Made by a program: the position numbers and the translations under genes. This document shows positions 48,673 to 61,104 of a stretch of 64,000 nucleotides of DNA, in pieces (positions within the stretch are counted from its first letter, which is position 1; each line of letters begins with the position of its first letter). The notes beneath the pieces were generated by a model, which was not told where the DNA came from, searched no databases, and saw nothing but the letters and a program-made list of their open reading frames with translations. This DNA comes from Fasciola hepatica (taxonomy: Eukaryota > Platyhelminthes > Trematoda > Plagiorchiida > Fasciolidae). The stretch covers positions 7,138,001 to 7,202,000 of the forward strand of contig CANUEZ040000151.1 in the NCBI GenBank assembly GCA_948099385.1, given 5' to 3'.

Positions 48673-48872
48673 TGTTATGGCCAACAACAAACGAGTGATA
48701 ACAGAAGTCTTGAAATGGAATCCGATGTAAGGCTTTAATCAACTTGGAACAAGGCCATAGCTAAAACATGAATAGGCACGAGTTATAAAGCATCAACATG
48801 GACGAGTACAAGCGATGACAAAACTATTCTGTTATTACATTCAACCCGCCAAGAAAGATTTCTGGCATAACA
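48673..48872 (-). mobile_element. 3' LTR of gypsy-type element
   Basis: A 200-bp segment with terminal inverted TGTTATG...CATAACA ends (TG...CA rule). It lies exactly between interrupted LINE-B and the end of a gypsy pol on the same strand. No matching LTR is found at the other end of the element. Confidence 0.65.
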
Positions 48873-51420
48873 TATTTGCACAGACGCAGGGGAATGATTG
48901 ATTGCGCGTGTTTGTGACGTGGCATTGTGTTCACCGTAGTGTATGGGTCATACTTTTCTATTTCTCAAACATTGAGAGTGGTCTTTTTGTTAAGGTCTAT
49001 ACATTGCCTCCACTGAAAACCGTTGACTGATGTCTTTGTCATTTCGGATTCCTAGCCAATCGAGGATTGGATATCGCTCTGATGTAGAGGAGGGAAGTTC
49101 GTTAGCGGGACTACGCAGCATATCATTTTCTTTATCGGGGCTTGAATCTTCAATACGCCATCCAGCATCCGGTGCAGCATTTATGATATGATACGATATC
49201 TCCTCGGTCATCAGTAAAGCGGATGCGGGCGTAGTTAGGATTGCATCCCATTACTTTAACTTCCTCAGCTAATGAGTCAAATTTGGATGGTCTAGCGTTT
49301 TTACGAAGAAGTACCCTATCTGAATTCACCAACCAACTGGGCACTGACGTGCCCGCTGTGGTTTTTCCATTATGGTGGAGTACAGTTCGTAGCCGTGCAG
49401 AATGAGGAGCGAAGTGAGTGAAGGGCGTCAGGAAGAACGGCTTCCCATTGATGAATCGCTAGATCTCGAGATCGCAGTGCTAACTCAACGACCTTCCAAA
49501 TGCTACCGTTCAAACGTCCGACTTGTCCATTGCATTGACGGTTATAAGGCGTGGCGCGACTAGTGGCAATGCCCTTGCTGTGAAGAAAATGCTTCAACTT
49601 ATCTGACACAAACGACGAACCACGGTCAGAATGTATATAAGAAGGCATACCAAAAGTAGGGAAAAGATGAATTAGACAACTGATTACAGTAACAGTAGAT
49701 GTATTAGAACAGGCATAAGCGAAAAGAAAACAGGAAAGCTCGTCGACAATTGTGGACCGAAATTTGTTTTCAGAGCTGAGTGGAACAGGTCTTCTGAAAT
49801 CCATACTCACACGTTCAAATGGCTACGTAGCTTTGATTAAAGGGGTGTATGGAGCAGTATAAAAACGTGCTTTGATTCCAGAACATGCAGAACACTGGGA
49901 ACTGACTGATTTAATTTTGTCGAGAATGGTAGGTTACGACTCCTGACAAAGTGTAGCATTCTGGTTATGCCTATCCGTCGGGAACAATGTTCTAGAGAAA
50001 AATGTCACTGGCCTGCCGTTCTGATTTTGGGGAGGTCGCAATGGCGATTTCTGAGGCATCCGTTTCTACTACCAAACTGGTTCCAGGTTTCTAAATGGTT
50101 CCAAGACGTTGCTCGGTAGAGGGAATGTCCTGTTTCGTTCAAGTAGGCTGACTGAGAAGCGTGATGTCCACTGAGAGTAATAAGCAAACATGCCTGTGAC
50201 GCGTTCTTGAGTTTTCACGTTATGCGGTGGAGGTAGTTCTCTCTGTGATTTTAATCGCTCTGGGTCTGGTCTAATAACATTCTTCGGTACTTCGAACCCG
50301 AAAAGATTGAGTTGCCGCGAACAAATAATACTCTTTGACTCATTGAATGTAGTACCGTATTTCTTAGCGACTTTAAGAAAATTTTCCAGATTTCGGTCGT
50401 GCTCCTTAGTTAAGGTCCCGCAGATAGTCAGGTCGTCTACGTAGGCGAACGTCCCATTCAGTCGTTTTTTGGCTATGATACCATCAACTGCATGTTGGAA
50501 ACACGCCACTTCGTTTGTCACCCGAATGGGATAAGACAAAACTGGTACAATTCGCAGCATGCTTCGAATGCGGTGTAGTGCCTTTCATTGTCTTTAATCG
50601 GTATTTGATGGTAAGCGCTTTTCAAGTTTAGTGTGCTGTAAGCTTGATACGGCGAAATTGTTTCGATTAACTCGTCTATACGCGGAAGCGTGTAAGCACC
50701 TAAATGTGTGAAATGATTTATCGTTTGACTGTAAGCAATTACAAGTCTCCTGTTGTGACGTTCATTTTTAACAACAAGAACTTGGGCTCTCCAGGGGCCT
50801 TCGACGGCTCAATAATGCCGGATAGTAATATTTCGATTTCAGACTTGATAAACATAAAATCTTGCAACGAATGCTGTCGTGACTTAGTGGCGATTGGTTT
50901 ACAGTCGGAATATAGGCGTTCAAAAATTGATTGTGGTTCGATTTTGGCCGCCAGTAGACTGCAGAGAGAAAAAGGTGGTTTGGAACCAGGGAATGGAATT
51001 TCAACGCTTTCATATAATCTGAGGAAGTTATGTCCAGGTAAAACATGTGTGCATAAATCAGATAAGACAGGAAATTTGATGCTTGTGTAAGAAATGACTC
51101 TGAGTTGGATAGGTGCAAATAAATCTCCCTGAGTAGATCTCGATAGGCTGGTGGATGCCATGGTGACCGGCAATCTTCAATCGATGATGGCCAGCGTGAT
51201 TGTATAAGAGTGTCGTCGAACTAGTGCGTTGTGTGGCCGTCATTTGAAAACCACGTTAGCAAGTGCTTTTCTGGTATGTTGGGAGCCGGTGTTGGTGACT
51301 GTTAGGCTGTTGAAGTCTGCAAAGCTGACTAGACGTTTACCATTACTCGATTGCTATCCGAGACCATATTACCCCAAATTGTGTCTAGTTGCTTGGATGA
51401 AGGCACCAGCAGAATTTTAC
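48873..51420 (-). mobile_element. Gypsy-type LTR retrotransposon, pol region, degenerate
   Basis: In minus-strand order: protease/linker (51173-50739: IEPQSIFERLYSDCKPIATKSRQHSLQDFMFIKSEIE); RT (50560-50069: RVTNEVACFQHAVDG, GTFAYVDDLTICG with the YVDD box, LFGFEVPKNVIRPDPERL); RNase H mostly lost (50060-49830); integrase core (49810-49370: SMDF Asp, SDRGSSF Asp); and its C-terminal tail (49344-48990). The third catalytic residue is changed: CNGQVGRLNG has Gly where NGQVER carries Glu. The gag side is truncated near 51420, so no 5' LTR. Confidence 0.85.
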
Positions 51421-51429
51421 ATTTCGGGA

Positions 51430-51965
51430 CGCTGTTTACCACCTCTTATCATCTGCCACAGAACTCATTTTTGCCGTTTCTTCAGCTGCAATTGTCGGAG
51501 CATAGATCGCAACAACCGATACGTTTAAGGGTGAGGTGCAAAAATCAGCTATGGCGATTCGAGGGTATATCGGGTTCCGTGAAAGCATTACTTTGTTGGC
51601 CTTGTTACTGACAGCTATTGCAACGCCGTGGAGACCCCAGTTGTCCGTGGGTTCGCTGTGATACAAGTGGTAACTGTCGTCCACTCAGGGAACCATTTTA
51701 CACCGGGTGTCAGAATTCGACAGCCGAACCTCGAAGAAACATGCAATTTCGATGCGATAGTCATGTCGAGTTCGCGCGGTGACGGCTTGGCTCCCGATAT
51801 CCAAGAGTGTTCTCACGTTCCAGCAGGCGGTTTGGATGTGATTTCGCGTCTCAAGGCCCCCAGCTGGCATATCTGTCAAACCCGGCCGCAGAGGGAACAC
51901 GAGGTGCGTCGCTTACCGGGGACGCCGTAACAGCAGCGATGTGCATAAGGGAACTTGTCATAAAC
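51430..51965 (-). mobile_element. LINE-C 5' fragment
   Basis: Minus-strand peptides TACWNVRTLLDIGSQAVTARTRHDYRIEIACFFEVRLSNS and YHLYHSEPTDNWGLHGVAIAVSNKAN match the endonuclease start of LINE-C (compare YHHEPADHSGLPGVATAINS at 5850-5915). It is cut on the left by the gypsy end. Confidence 0.82.
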
Positions 51966-52129
51966 AGTCTTGAGGATCTGGTACGAAGTGGTGCCTCCAG
52001 CGTCACTCAGTTTTTTGTTCGAGGTAGCAACTCTAGCCCGTACACAGCCAAGTTCTACCTTACAGAAAACGGGAAGTTTTCGTGTTGGGAGCGGGTGACC
52101 GAACGAGCGGTCCGTACGCCTTTTGAATG

Positions 52130-52295
52130 TTGGTCTACCAATTCAGGATGCCACTGACTGCGACACACAGCCATATCACTTATTTTTTCTAACCATCTCG
52201 TGGACGGATCATGTGGACCCCAACCAGGAATCTAACATGTCATGCTGGCCCAAGCCCACTGGTCAAGGTTTCCCTACCCTTTTGCCATGTCATGG
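52130..52295 (-). mobile_element. Short LINE 3' fragment
   Basis: The reverse complement resembles 26030-25880 and 29770-29900 (GTGTCGC.G...CATGT..TGGTTGGGG pattern). It directly precedes a LINE-B tail. Confidence 0.5.
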
Positions 52296-52304
52296 ACTCG
52301 TCAT

Positions 52305-55300
52305 CATCGTACAGCGTTAAACAGTAGGGCAAGCCCCACTGACCACTGCCTTTCTAACCAGGTTGCATGCTGAATTAGAAAGTATGAATATACAAGATGG
52401 ATGGGGATTGTACCCACACGGGTGGGAAAAGAAAAGAATGCCCCAGTAGCCAACACACGGAATACACAGTCTAACTGTACGAACGCACATCGATCAGTCA
52501 TTCTGATTCAACAGAAAGTGACAACACGATCGCCACTGCTCGCGGTTCGCTGCCATATCCTCCAGTGTCTCCAGCCAACTGGTAGACGGATCCTTTGGAT
52601 CCAAACCACGAAGACGTGAAGCACCTACTTTTCCCAAGTTCTCCATACATTTTCTCATCCCTCGCTGTCACGTCATCTGTTGACCTCCACGTGGTCTCTT
52701 CCACTCCCTAGGAGGAACGGAGAATAGGACACGGTATGGTAGACGTGTGTTTGCCATACGTAACACGTGTCCCAACCAACGAATTCTACTCAGCTGGATA
52801 CGCTGTGATGAAACGTTCTCTGAATTAGTACCCAATACTCGCTTTCTGACCTCAGCATTACTTACTTGGCTATTCCACCCAATCCTAGAGATACTACTAG
52901 TAGTAGGGTCCTGGACATCCGGAAGCATCGATAACCGTGTATACAGTTCAGCTTAAAAAGCAATTGGTTGGTTGTTATCAAATTTATTCACTTGATCAGC
53001 AACGAAAAACCGGGCCAAAGGGTGGATTTCCGATTTCGTCCCAGATCGGATTTGCACAGTTTTGGGCAGATTCCTTCCAGGTCCGTTCGACTTTATAGGA
53101 AACAACAGCACTAAAGCGGAATCCAATGTACAGCTTACCGTATTGGAAGAACTAATTTTATCTAGCTTAGACTGAGGCACGGGATGTAAAACAACGATCT
53201 TTTCATTTCCTTTTTGTAGTCAGAGCAAAGTGTAGTAGTGTAGTGTACTACTATGGTCGAAAACCACAAGACGACGAATATCTTCAGTACGCGGACTCCA
53301 AGTTTCGCAACCATACAACAAAACGGAACGCACTGCAGCACAGTATACACGACATTTCAACTTCAGTGAAATATCAGGTCGGCGCCACAAGTGCTTCAGT
53401 CCAGCGTAATCACCTCTACTACTGTGCTCCCATCCGTCGTCACGCAGCTACCGAGGTAGGTAAACTGGTCGACAACTGACACCACCTCCCCATCGAGCAT
53501 CAAGCTCGGAATTGTTGACGTCCAGTCTTGTAACATTACCTTGCACTTTGAAGGTGCAAAGCGTATGCCGAATGGAGCTCCAGCTCTTGCGAGATTATCT
53601 AGTGCACGCTGAGCATGTTCCGTGGATTCCAACAAGCAGACAACGTCGTCCGCGTAATCTAGGTCACATAGCTTTTCACTATTTCCTAGTTCGACGCCTA
53701 CATCCTGAAGATTTTGCAGCGCACTCTCTATTATTTCGTCCATGACGAAGTTGAACAGGAATGGAGACAAAGGGCATCCCTGTCGAACACCACTGGTCGT
53801 TTCGAACCAACCGGATAGTTCACCGTAAACCCTAACGCGGCCAGAAGTATGAGAATACAATGATCTCAGTAGATTCACGAACTTCTGGGGCATACCTCTT
53901 CGATGAAAAACACTGAAAAGCGATGTTCGATCAACTGAACCGAAGGTGTCTTTCAGGTCTAATAAAATCATTATTGTCGGTCGGTGGTGTGTGTGACGCG
54001 TTTCAAGTAGTCGGCAAAGAGTAAAAATCTGGTCGATGCATCCTCGACCTGGGCGGAATCCAGCCTGCTGTTCGCCGGCTTTCCTCTCGCGAGCCGGTGT
54101 AAGACGATGCAGCAAAATCGAAGCTAATACTTTGGTGACTATCGGGATTAAGCTAATCCCACGATGATTACCACATTCATTGCGCATTCCCTTCTTGAAG
54201 ATGGGAACAATCAACGACTCACTCCATATTTAACGGAATACGCTCCTCGTTCCAAATGTCATGGAGCAAGACGGTAGGCGATTTTATCAACGCCTGATCA
54301 CCCAGCTTGAAAAGAACTGGGGGAAGTTGGTCGAGACCTGCCGCTTTCCCCCGCCTTAGTAATCGAATGCATGACTCTACTTCTACTTCCGACGGGGGCT
54401 CAAGTGATACCACCCAAGGAGTCACAGTTGTTGACACAGGAGTAACTGCTCTAGCGTGCGGCCAGCTAAACTGTTCCTTGAAGTATTCGGTCCATCGGTC
54501 AAGCCTTTGCTGTTTGCTATGGATGGGTCCTCCATTTCTATCCCAATCGTTTCACTGACTTGAGTTCGCCGTCCACCGGTGTCACGAATAAGTTTGAACA
54601 GTCTCTGACTGTTACCTGAAGCAGCTGCCACTTCCATTTATTCGCCTACCTTGACCCACCAATTTTCGCGATCATTCTTAAGGCTTTTCGTAACGTGTCT
54701 TTGCAGCTTTCTCCGAATCTTATTCATCTCCTTATCGTTTGAAAGTTGACGCTTTTGCTCCATTATACTCAGTGACTCTTGCGAGATCCAGTGTCTTTGA
54801 TGGACAACGGATCTAGGACCACAGGCAAAACCTGCTGCCACGTGCATCGCCTGTTTGATATGAGCCCAATGCTCATCTACATTACTGTTCTCTGTGGATC
54901 CTAGCTCATGTGCTAACTTCTGCTCATAACGAGTGCGTACTTCTGGATCACACAAACGTTGCACAGCTAATCGGGTTTGCGGTTTGCGACGATGACCATG
55001 GAGATGCATGGTCCGAATCTACGTACGTGGACCAGTAAGATCTACAGTTCTGAACAGAACTGCGCCACCGGTAGCTTACGGCGATATGATCAATCTGACT
55101 CAAAGTACCTGTAGAGTTAGAGCGCCATGTCGTTGTGCGACGCAAGCTGTGTCGGAAATTTGTGCTAGACAAAAACAATTGATTGTCTGTACAAAACTGG
55201 AGAAGCCTATCCCCGTTATCTGTACGCTCAGCAGGTAAAGCACAACGCCCACCTAAACAGGCTTCTGACACACTAAGTTTGCCAACTTGTGCATTGAAGT

Positions 55301-55455
55301 CACCAGCTAGCACTACAATGTCAGAACCTCTACTGCTGCGAACGAGAGTGGCGATGGCATCATAGAACCCATCTTTCTGCAAGTCCGAGCTGCAGTCCGT
55401 TGGGGCGTACGCTGAGAACACAAACAAATTGCGTTTAACAGAACTATCCTTTCGA
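52305..55455 (-). mobile_element. LINE-B copy 3a, 5'-truncated
   Basis: It starts inside the endonuclease (RKDSSVKRNLFVFSAYAPTDCSSD...IVVLAGDFNAQVGKLS...TDNGDRLLQFC at 55455-54948), then linker, then a 272-codon RT frame 54214-53396. That frame is intact through NHRGISLIPI, QQAGFRPGRGCIDQIFTLC, SGVRQGCPLSPFLFNFVMDE, LCDLDYADDVVCL and APSKCKVMLQDW. This is the best preserved RT in the window. The 3' part is broken by a foreign insert at 52905-53250, then runs to the ATG-type tail at 52305. Confidence 0.92.
52905..53250. mobile_element. Insert of about 340 bp in LINE-B copy 3a
   Basis: LINE-B sequence stops after ATACTACTA at 52904 and resumes with TACTACTATGGTCG at 53247. The inserted DNA matches nothing else in the window. 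TACTACTA on both sides suggests an 8-bp target duplication. No transposase or terminal repeats recognised. Confidence 0.5.
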
Positions 55456-56890
55456 ACGCGTGTAAGACAGTGCAGCAAAGTCGAAGCCATTAATTTGGCG
55501 ACTATCGGAATAAAACTAATCCCACGATGATTACCACAGTCATTGTGTATTCCCCTCTTGAAGATGGGAACAATCAACAACTCACTCCATATTTAACGGA
55601 ATACGCTCCTCGTTCCAAATGTCATGGAGCAAGACGGTAGGCGATTTTATCAAAGCCCCACCATCCAGTTAAAAAAGAACTGGGGGAAGTTGGTCGAGAC
55701 CTGCCGCTTTCCCTCGCTTTAGTGATCGACTCTACTTCTACCTCCAATGGGGGCTCAAGTGATACCACCCAAGAAGTCACAGTTGTTGACACAGGAGTAA
55801 CTACATTAGTGCTCGGCCAGCTGAATTGTTCCTTGAAGTACTCGGCCCAACGGTCAAGCCTCTGCTGTTTGCCATGGATGGGTTCTCCATTTCTTTCGTG
55901 CTTAACACAACTATCCTTCCGAACACCGACTGACCTGTGGCGTCTCACAGCACATAGACGACTGTTTACATGAATCCAGTCTAAAAGGGCAGCCTCAGCC
56001 TTGTCAGTCAAGACTATTCCTACACCACGTTGACCCACAGCCCTAGCTACTTCGTCTCCTGAAGTGCGCAGAAAATACCTCGATGAGATACCAGGAGCAG
56101 TTGGTTGAATCACACTACTCGAATCCTGGATACGCGGTTCACTCACACAGCATACATCAATCTTCAGAGAATCTATTGTGAGGGCTAGACACGCCTGCTG
56201 ACCGGCCTGCATGAGTGTACGCACGTTAAGAGAGTCGAGATTCAGAGGCTGACGAGGCTTGAGAAAATGTGAGTTAACAGACAAAGGATTATTCCCGACA
56301 CTATTTGACAGTGAATCGTTGCGAGTATCGACCGTGTTATCAATGGGAGCATTATGGGTGAGTGGGGGGTACGAAAAGAGGTGGTTGGAGACAGAAGACA
56401 AAGGTCGAATAAAAGAGAGGGAACTTTGAGCAGTAGCCCACTTATCACTACCCACCCCGCTCGATGCAATGGGCTGCGCGGTCCTGATTATCCTGCTCGA
56501 CGACCGATGCAGTATGGAATTCTTTGTAGTCGTGCAGTTCATGGGAGATGTTGGACGGGTACTGCTAAGGTGTCCAGCCACAAAGCAGGAGAACGATTAG
56601 GGTCCTCATCCAAAGCCTTTAGTTCTAACAAGAACCTATCCTCAAGGCAGCGGGATGGCTGAGTGGAAGGCCATTTGTTTGGAACAATTATTCTTCCACT
56701 GATTTTGTCGATTGAGTTGCCAGCTCAAATCGACCCCCAACATGGAGGACCAGGAGACTAAACTTTGTCTGACCTCTACCCATTGGCCTTTTAGGCGTGA
56801 TTGCATCTCCGGCTTAAAAAAGCCATCCTGCATAGCTCTTTGGGTCATGGAGACGCGCAAGCCATCACATCACGTCAAGGTGCAGTCTCG
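55456..56890 (-). mobile_element. LINE-B copy 3b (internally deleted form, 3' truncated)
   Basis: A 319-codon frame (56581-55622) begins like copies 1 and 2. It shows the same direct passage from GVRKDSCVK to ERNGEPIHGKQQRL at about 55900 and the same later frame loss in ESITKARESGRSRP as copy 2 on the other strand. The RT start (LIVPIFKRGIHNDCGNHRGISFIPI) ends at 55456, where copy 3a begins. 5' end GAGACTGCACCTTGACGTG at about 56888. Confidence 0.92.
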
Positions 56891-56899
56891 TCATGTATT

Positions 56900-57775
56900 G
56901 ACCACCTCAACCTACCTTCCAGTTACCACCTGCCTCGGAGGCAACCGCACGCTGAGGAAGTTTATCGGTAGGCATGCGTAACACATGTCCCAACCACTTT
57001 ACCCTGTTAAGATTCAGCGCATGATCCAGAGACTGACCTCTGGTTCCCAACACCTTACGCCGAACCTCAGCATTGCTGATACCGTGTTCCCACCATACTC
57101 GGACAATGCGACTGAGATATCGGTGCTCGAAAACCGACACTATTCGCCTATCTTCTACCCTCAACGGCCACGGTTCTGAACCAAACAGAAGAACAGACCT
57201 AACCGCCGCATTGTAAACTTTAAGCTAAACAGACAATCGGATGTCACACCGACGCCCCAGATGACGGAGGTTGGCAAAAGCCAAACGCGCCTTCTGTGTA
57301 CGCGATGACGCTTTATCCGATATCTGTCCACCTGGTGAGATGTAACTGCCCAGGTAACAAAATTTATCCACTTCAGCTAGAGCTTCCCCTGCCAACACAA
57401 GGTTTGGTGTTGAGCCAACCCAGTCCTGCAGCAGCATTTTACACTTTGAAGGTGCAAAACACACCCCAAACATTGCTACACTGTATTTAGGGCAATTTAA
57501 AAGAGCTTGCAACTTACCTGGGTCTTCACTCAGAAGAACAATATCGTCCGCATATTCCAAGTCAAACAGTCTACTGTCTGAGCAAAGGTCGACGCCGCTA
57601 TTCTCACACGAAGATAGAACTACCTCAAGAATCAATTCAACGACAACATTGAAGAGTAAGGGTGAAGGAGGGCAACCCTGATGGACACCACACTTTCCGT
57701 GGTGAACTCGGAGGAAAGATGACCGTAAGCAGGAACTCCGCGACTGTAAAAGCTAAGGGAGTGATCATAATTATT
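56900..57775 (-). mobile_element. LINE-E/A-like RT fragment
   Basis: The minus-strand frame 57635-57225 holds LFDLEYADDIVLLSEDPGKLQALL (YADD box intact), FAPSKCKMLLQDWVG, DKFCYLGSYISPGGQISDKASSRTQKARLAFANLRHLGRR. The next frame, 57164-56907, has VEDRRIVSVFEHRYLSRIVRVWWEHGISNAEVRRKVLG and WLGHVLRMP. 5' truncated at about 57770. It abuts LINE-B copy 3b. Confidence 0.88.
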
Positions 57776-57779
57776 CATG

Positions 57780-60540
57780 GAACCTCGTACGCTCATCATG
57801 CTACGGCGTCCCCGATAAGCGACGCGCCTCGTGTCCCAGCGGTCAAGGTGATAACATAGCAAGCTGTGATTATTCGTTGCAGGAAAAGAACACACATAAC
57901 CTGTTGAGATGTAACGACGTTTTTAGAGGTCAGCAGTCAGTACACCACAATGCGGAATCCACATGACTATGACGTAGATATTGCTTGCCTCTCGGAAGTT
58001 CGTCTGCCCAACTCAGGTAGCTGACAAATAAAGATCCCTGGAGTGGATACATAATATCGGCTCCATCACAGTGGCCCGAAAGATAACTCCGGTCTCTAGG
58101 GTGTCGCGCTTCCTCTGAACAAAGCAGCTAATGATGCAGTAATCTCTTTGGTACCAGTCTCATCCAGACTCGCCTTGGCACGCTTCAAAGGTTCCCAGCA
58201 CGACTTGACAGTGATTGCAATCTATGCTCCAACCAATTCGGCTGATGACGAAACCAAAGATGAGTTCTACAATAACCTGCAGGAGCTAATCAACCGCGTT
58301 TCAAGACGTGACGTACTTTTCATCGCAGGAAATCGGAACGCGCGCACAAGTACGGCCGAAGAATGCACTCGCCATATTCTCGGGAAATTCGGTCTCGGTC
58401 AGCGCTGCGAGAACGGTGCTCGACTGATTAGTTTAGCCAACGTCAATAGAATTTTTGTCTGAAGCACTCGATTTCAACACACCAAGAAGCACCTACTCAT
58501 ATGGTACTCCAATCACGGTCACATTCCACACCAACTCGACAATATCCTCGTGGGATCCCGTTGGACTTCGTCTGTGGAGGATTGCCGAGCTTACCGAGGT
58601 GCAAAAACGGGCAATACAAACGGCACCGACCATGTCCTCCTACGCGCATGATTCGAAATTCATCTGTCTACACGTGCTAGTGTCTGCACCCTCCCGGATA
58701 AACGTTGCTGTCCTAGAAAACCCAGAGAAGACAGAAGCGTTGTCACGAGCAATCACAACCCGACTTATCAACGCAACCAACGCACAAGATGAAATTTCTG
58801 TGGAAGAGCAGTACACTCGAAAAAAGACGGCAATCAAGGAAGCTACTTGGACAGTACTCGGAAGAACAAAAAGGCGAACAAAACATTAGATATCTGAGAG
58901 CACGCTGCGGCTGTCAACCAAAGCACATGAAGCCCGATTGGCAGGTAGTGATAAACGCTGCACACTGCAACGAGAGGCCACACGCTCCGCCAAAGCTTAT
59001 CGCAAAACATACTGGATAGAAATAACTGAAAAATGGAGACCACGTCCCGAACTGGTGACTTTAGTAAACTGTTTCGCCTCATTCGCAACGCCTCTAGTAG
59101 GTTCTGCAAATAAGATTCGCTTCTTCGTGACGCGGCAGCAAATCTAATACCCGAACAGAGTGATAAAATGGACCGATGGGCCGAAAACTTTGGTCAGCTG
59201 TTCAACCGGCCTATAAACCACCAACTAATATCAGCCCCTCCAGTCCAGTACGAGAGTAACTGTGACCGGTCCAGTACCGCGAAAATCAAAGACATCAAAT
59301 CTCCACACTGCGCCGGAACTGGAGCACCGCTATTAGTTCTTGCAGCCAACGGTAGCTTGTTTCATCAAATTCCGGGCAGCATTTGATTCGGTAAACCGCG
59401 AGTTTCTTTGGACCATAATCCAATCTGATGGGATACCCGATAAGCTTTTAAGGTTATTGAGGGGATACTACTAGAAAACTGCTGCTAGGGTTCGTATGTA
59501 CGGTAAAGAGTCCCGCGAGCTCGCACTCACTACCGGAGTTAGACGGGGCCGTCCTCTCTCACCGGTGCTGTTCAACTACGCCATTGATTGAACAATGCGA
59601 CAGGCATTACACAACTACACTGGCGTTCAGCTTAGCCAGGAAATATACACCTCGGACCTGGAGTTCGCGGATGATATTGTCGTGCTGGGAGACTCTCCTG
59701 CTGCGATACAACCAATCCTCGACCGAACCACTTCCTTCGCGAGGTCCATCGGACTTGAAGTAAATTCAACCAAAACAAAAGCTTCCACAATCCATCTAGG
59801 CCAGACAACTCAACAACCGTCGATCAATAACCAACCAGTCGGACACGTCCCTTCATTCAAATACCTAAGCTCAACTCTGCTTCCGAACGGCCAGGCAAAA
59901 GATGAAGTGGTATTACGGATCGACAGCGCCAGGAGAGCCTTTCTTCAGCTAGGACAAACGCTGTGCACTCTCGGTGAAATCAGCTTAAGCAACAAAGTTT
60001 GCGTTCACCGTGCCACCATTCGGCCCGTACCCATCTATGGCTGCAAAAACTGGCCACTACGAGCTCAGGATACCAGAAGGGTGAGGGTTTTCGACCACTG
60101 GTGCATGCGGCAAATCCTCAAAGTCAAGTGGCACGACAGGGTGGCTAACGAAAAGGTAAGGAGACTATGCCCTGATGTCGATGCGCTCTCTGTCCTCCTC
60201 CAACGTCGACGACTTCATTGGTTCGGTCATACGCTTCGGCAACCCGAGTCAGAGATAACCAGACAAACACTCTGCTCCACTCTCTGCCCTGGTTGGCGTT
60301 TTCGCCTTGGTGAGCAGCTCAAAAAGTCGACCAGCAGAGTAGAAAAAGACGTAGAGTTTCTATGCCTTCGGTGGGTCTATGGAGTCCGGCGATGGAAAAC
60401 GGACTGGGTCACGATTTGTACTGAGCTCGCCTCCAACCGATGTGCATGGTCAGCAATGGTCCGTGATATCCATGGAGCCGACTTATCCTCTCGCAGGAGA
60501 TAGTCGCGTGAAAGTAAAAAAAGGGAATCTTTCCTCCAAT
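57780..60540 (+). mobile_element. LINE-C copy 2
   Basis: Leader CCCGATAAGCGACGCGCC; YDVDIACLSEVRLPNSG; ALARFKGSQHDLTVIAIYAPTNSADDETKDEFYNNLQELINRVSRRDVLFIAGNRNART (GDFNA degraded to GNRNA) at 58166-58340. The RT start is lost. GGVRQG is changed (TTGVRRGRPLSPVLFNYAID). A 302-codon frame 59595-60503 carries SDLEFADDIVVLG, EVNSTKTKA, FKYLSSTLLPNG, RPVPIYGCKNWPLRAQDTRRVRVFDHWCMRQILK and LSSRRR. Inactive by frameshifts. Confidence 0.9.
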
Positions 60541-61100
60541 AATTCGCGGGCCCGTTCCACCTATCGTTTTCAATTAATTCCACCCAAGCGACCTAGCCAG
60601 GTCACGTCTACGGTAGTTGGTCCCCCTCGTTGGTTATACATTTTGTCTTACATTAATTTGATTTCTTATTGGGTATTTGTATATCCCGATTGAACACTTT
60701 CAACTGCGTACATTTATTTTTTCGAAGGCACAACTATGTCCCTATTTTTGACCGTCATTATTGCACCGGTCAATTGCCACTTGCATTTATTCCAACATTC
60801 TGCATATCAGGCGTAGCCAACAACTTGTTAGGATCCGAAACTAGTTCATTTACATAATACACCTTTTTCATGATGATCAAAGAGCTTAAGGCAGATGATG
60901 AACCAGTGCCATGCAGCGCACATGAAAATACCGGGTTTCATACCGGAGGGTCCGCAGATTTACATCGCTATTCTCGAATCTAACATCTAGTCAACAATCC
61001 AAATAAAACAAAGTGCTCTCGGCAATCCCAGTCAGTACGATCCCACAATTCAGGAATAGGACAGTTTAGACGGGTTGGCCGACTCTTATCGGCGTTTTAT
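60541..61100. other. Unrecognised spacer
   Basis: AT-rich, no gene or repeat assigned. Confidence 0.4.
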
Positions 61101-61104
61101 TCCA

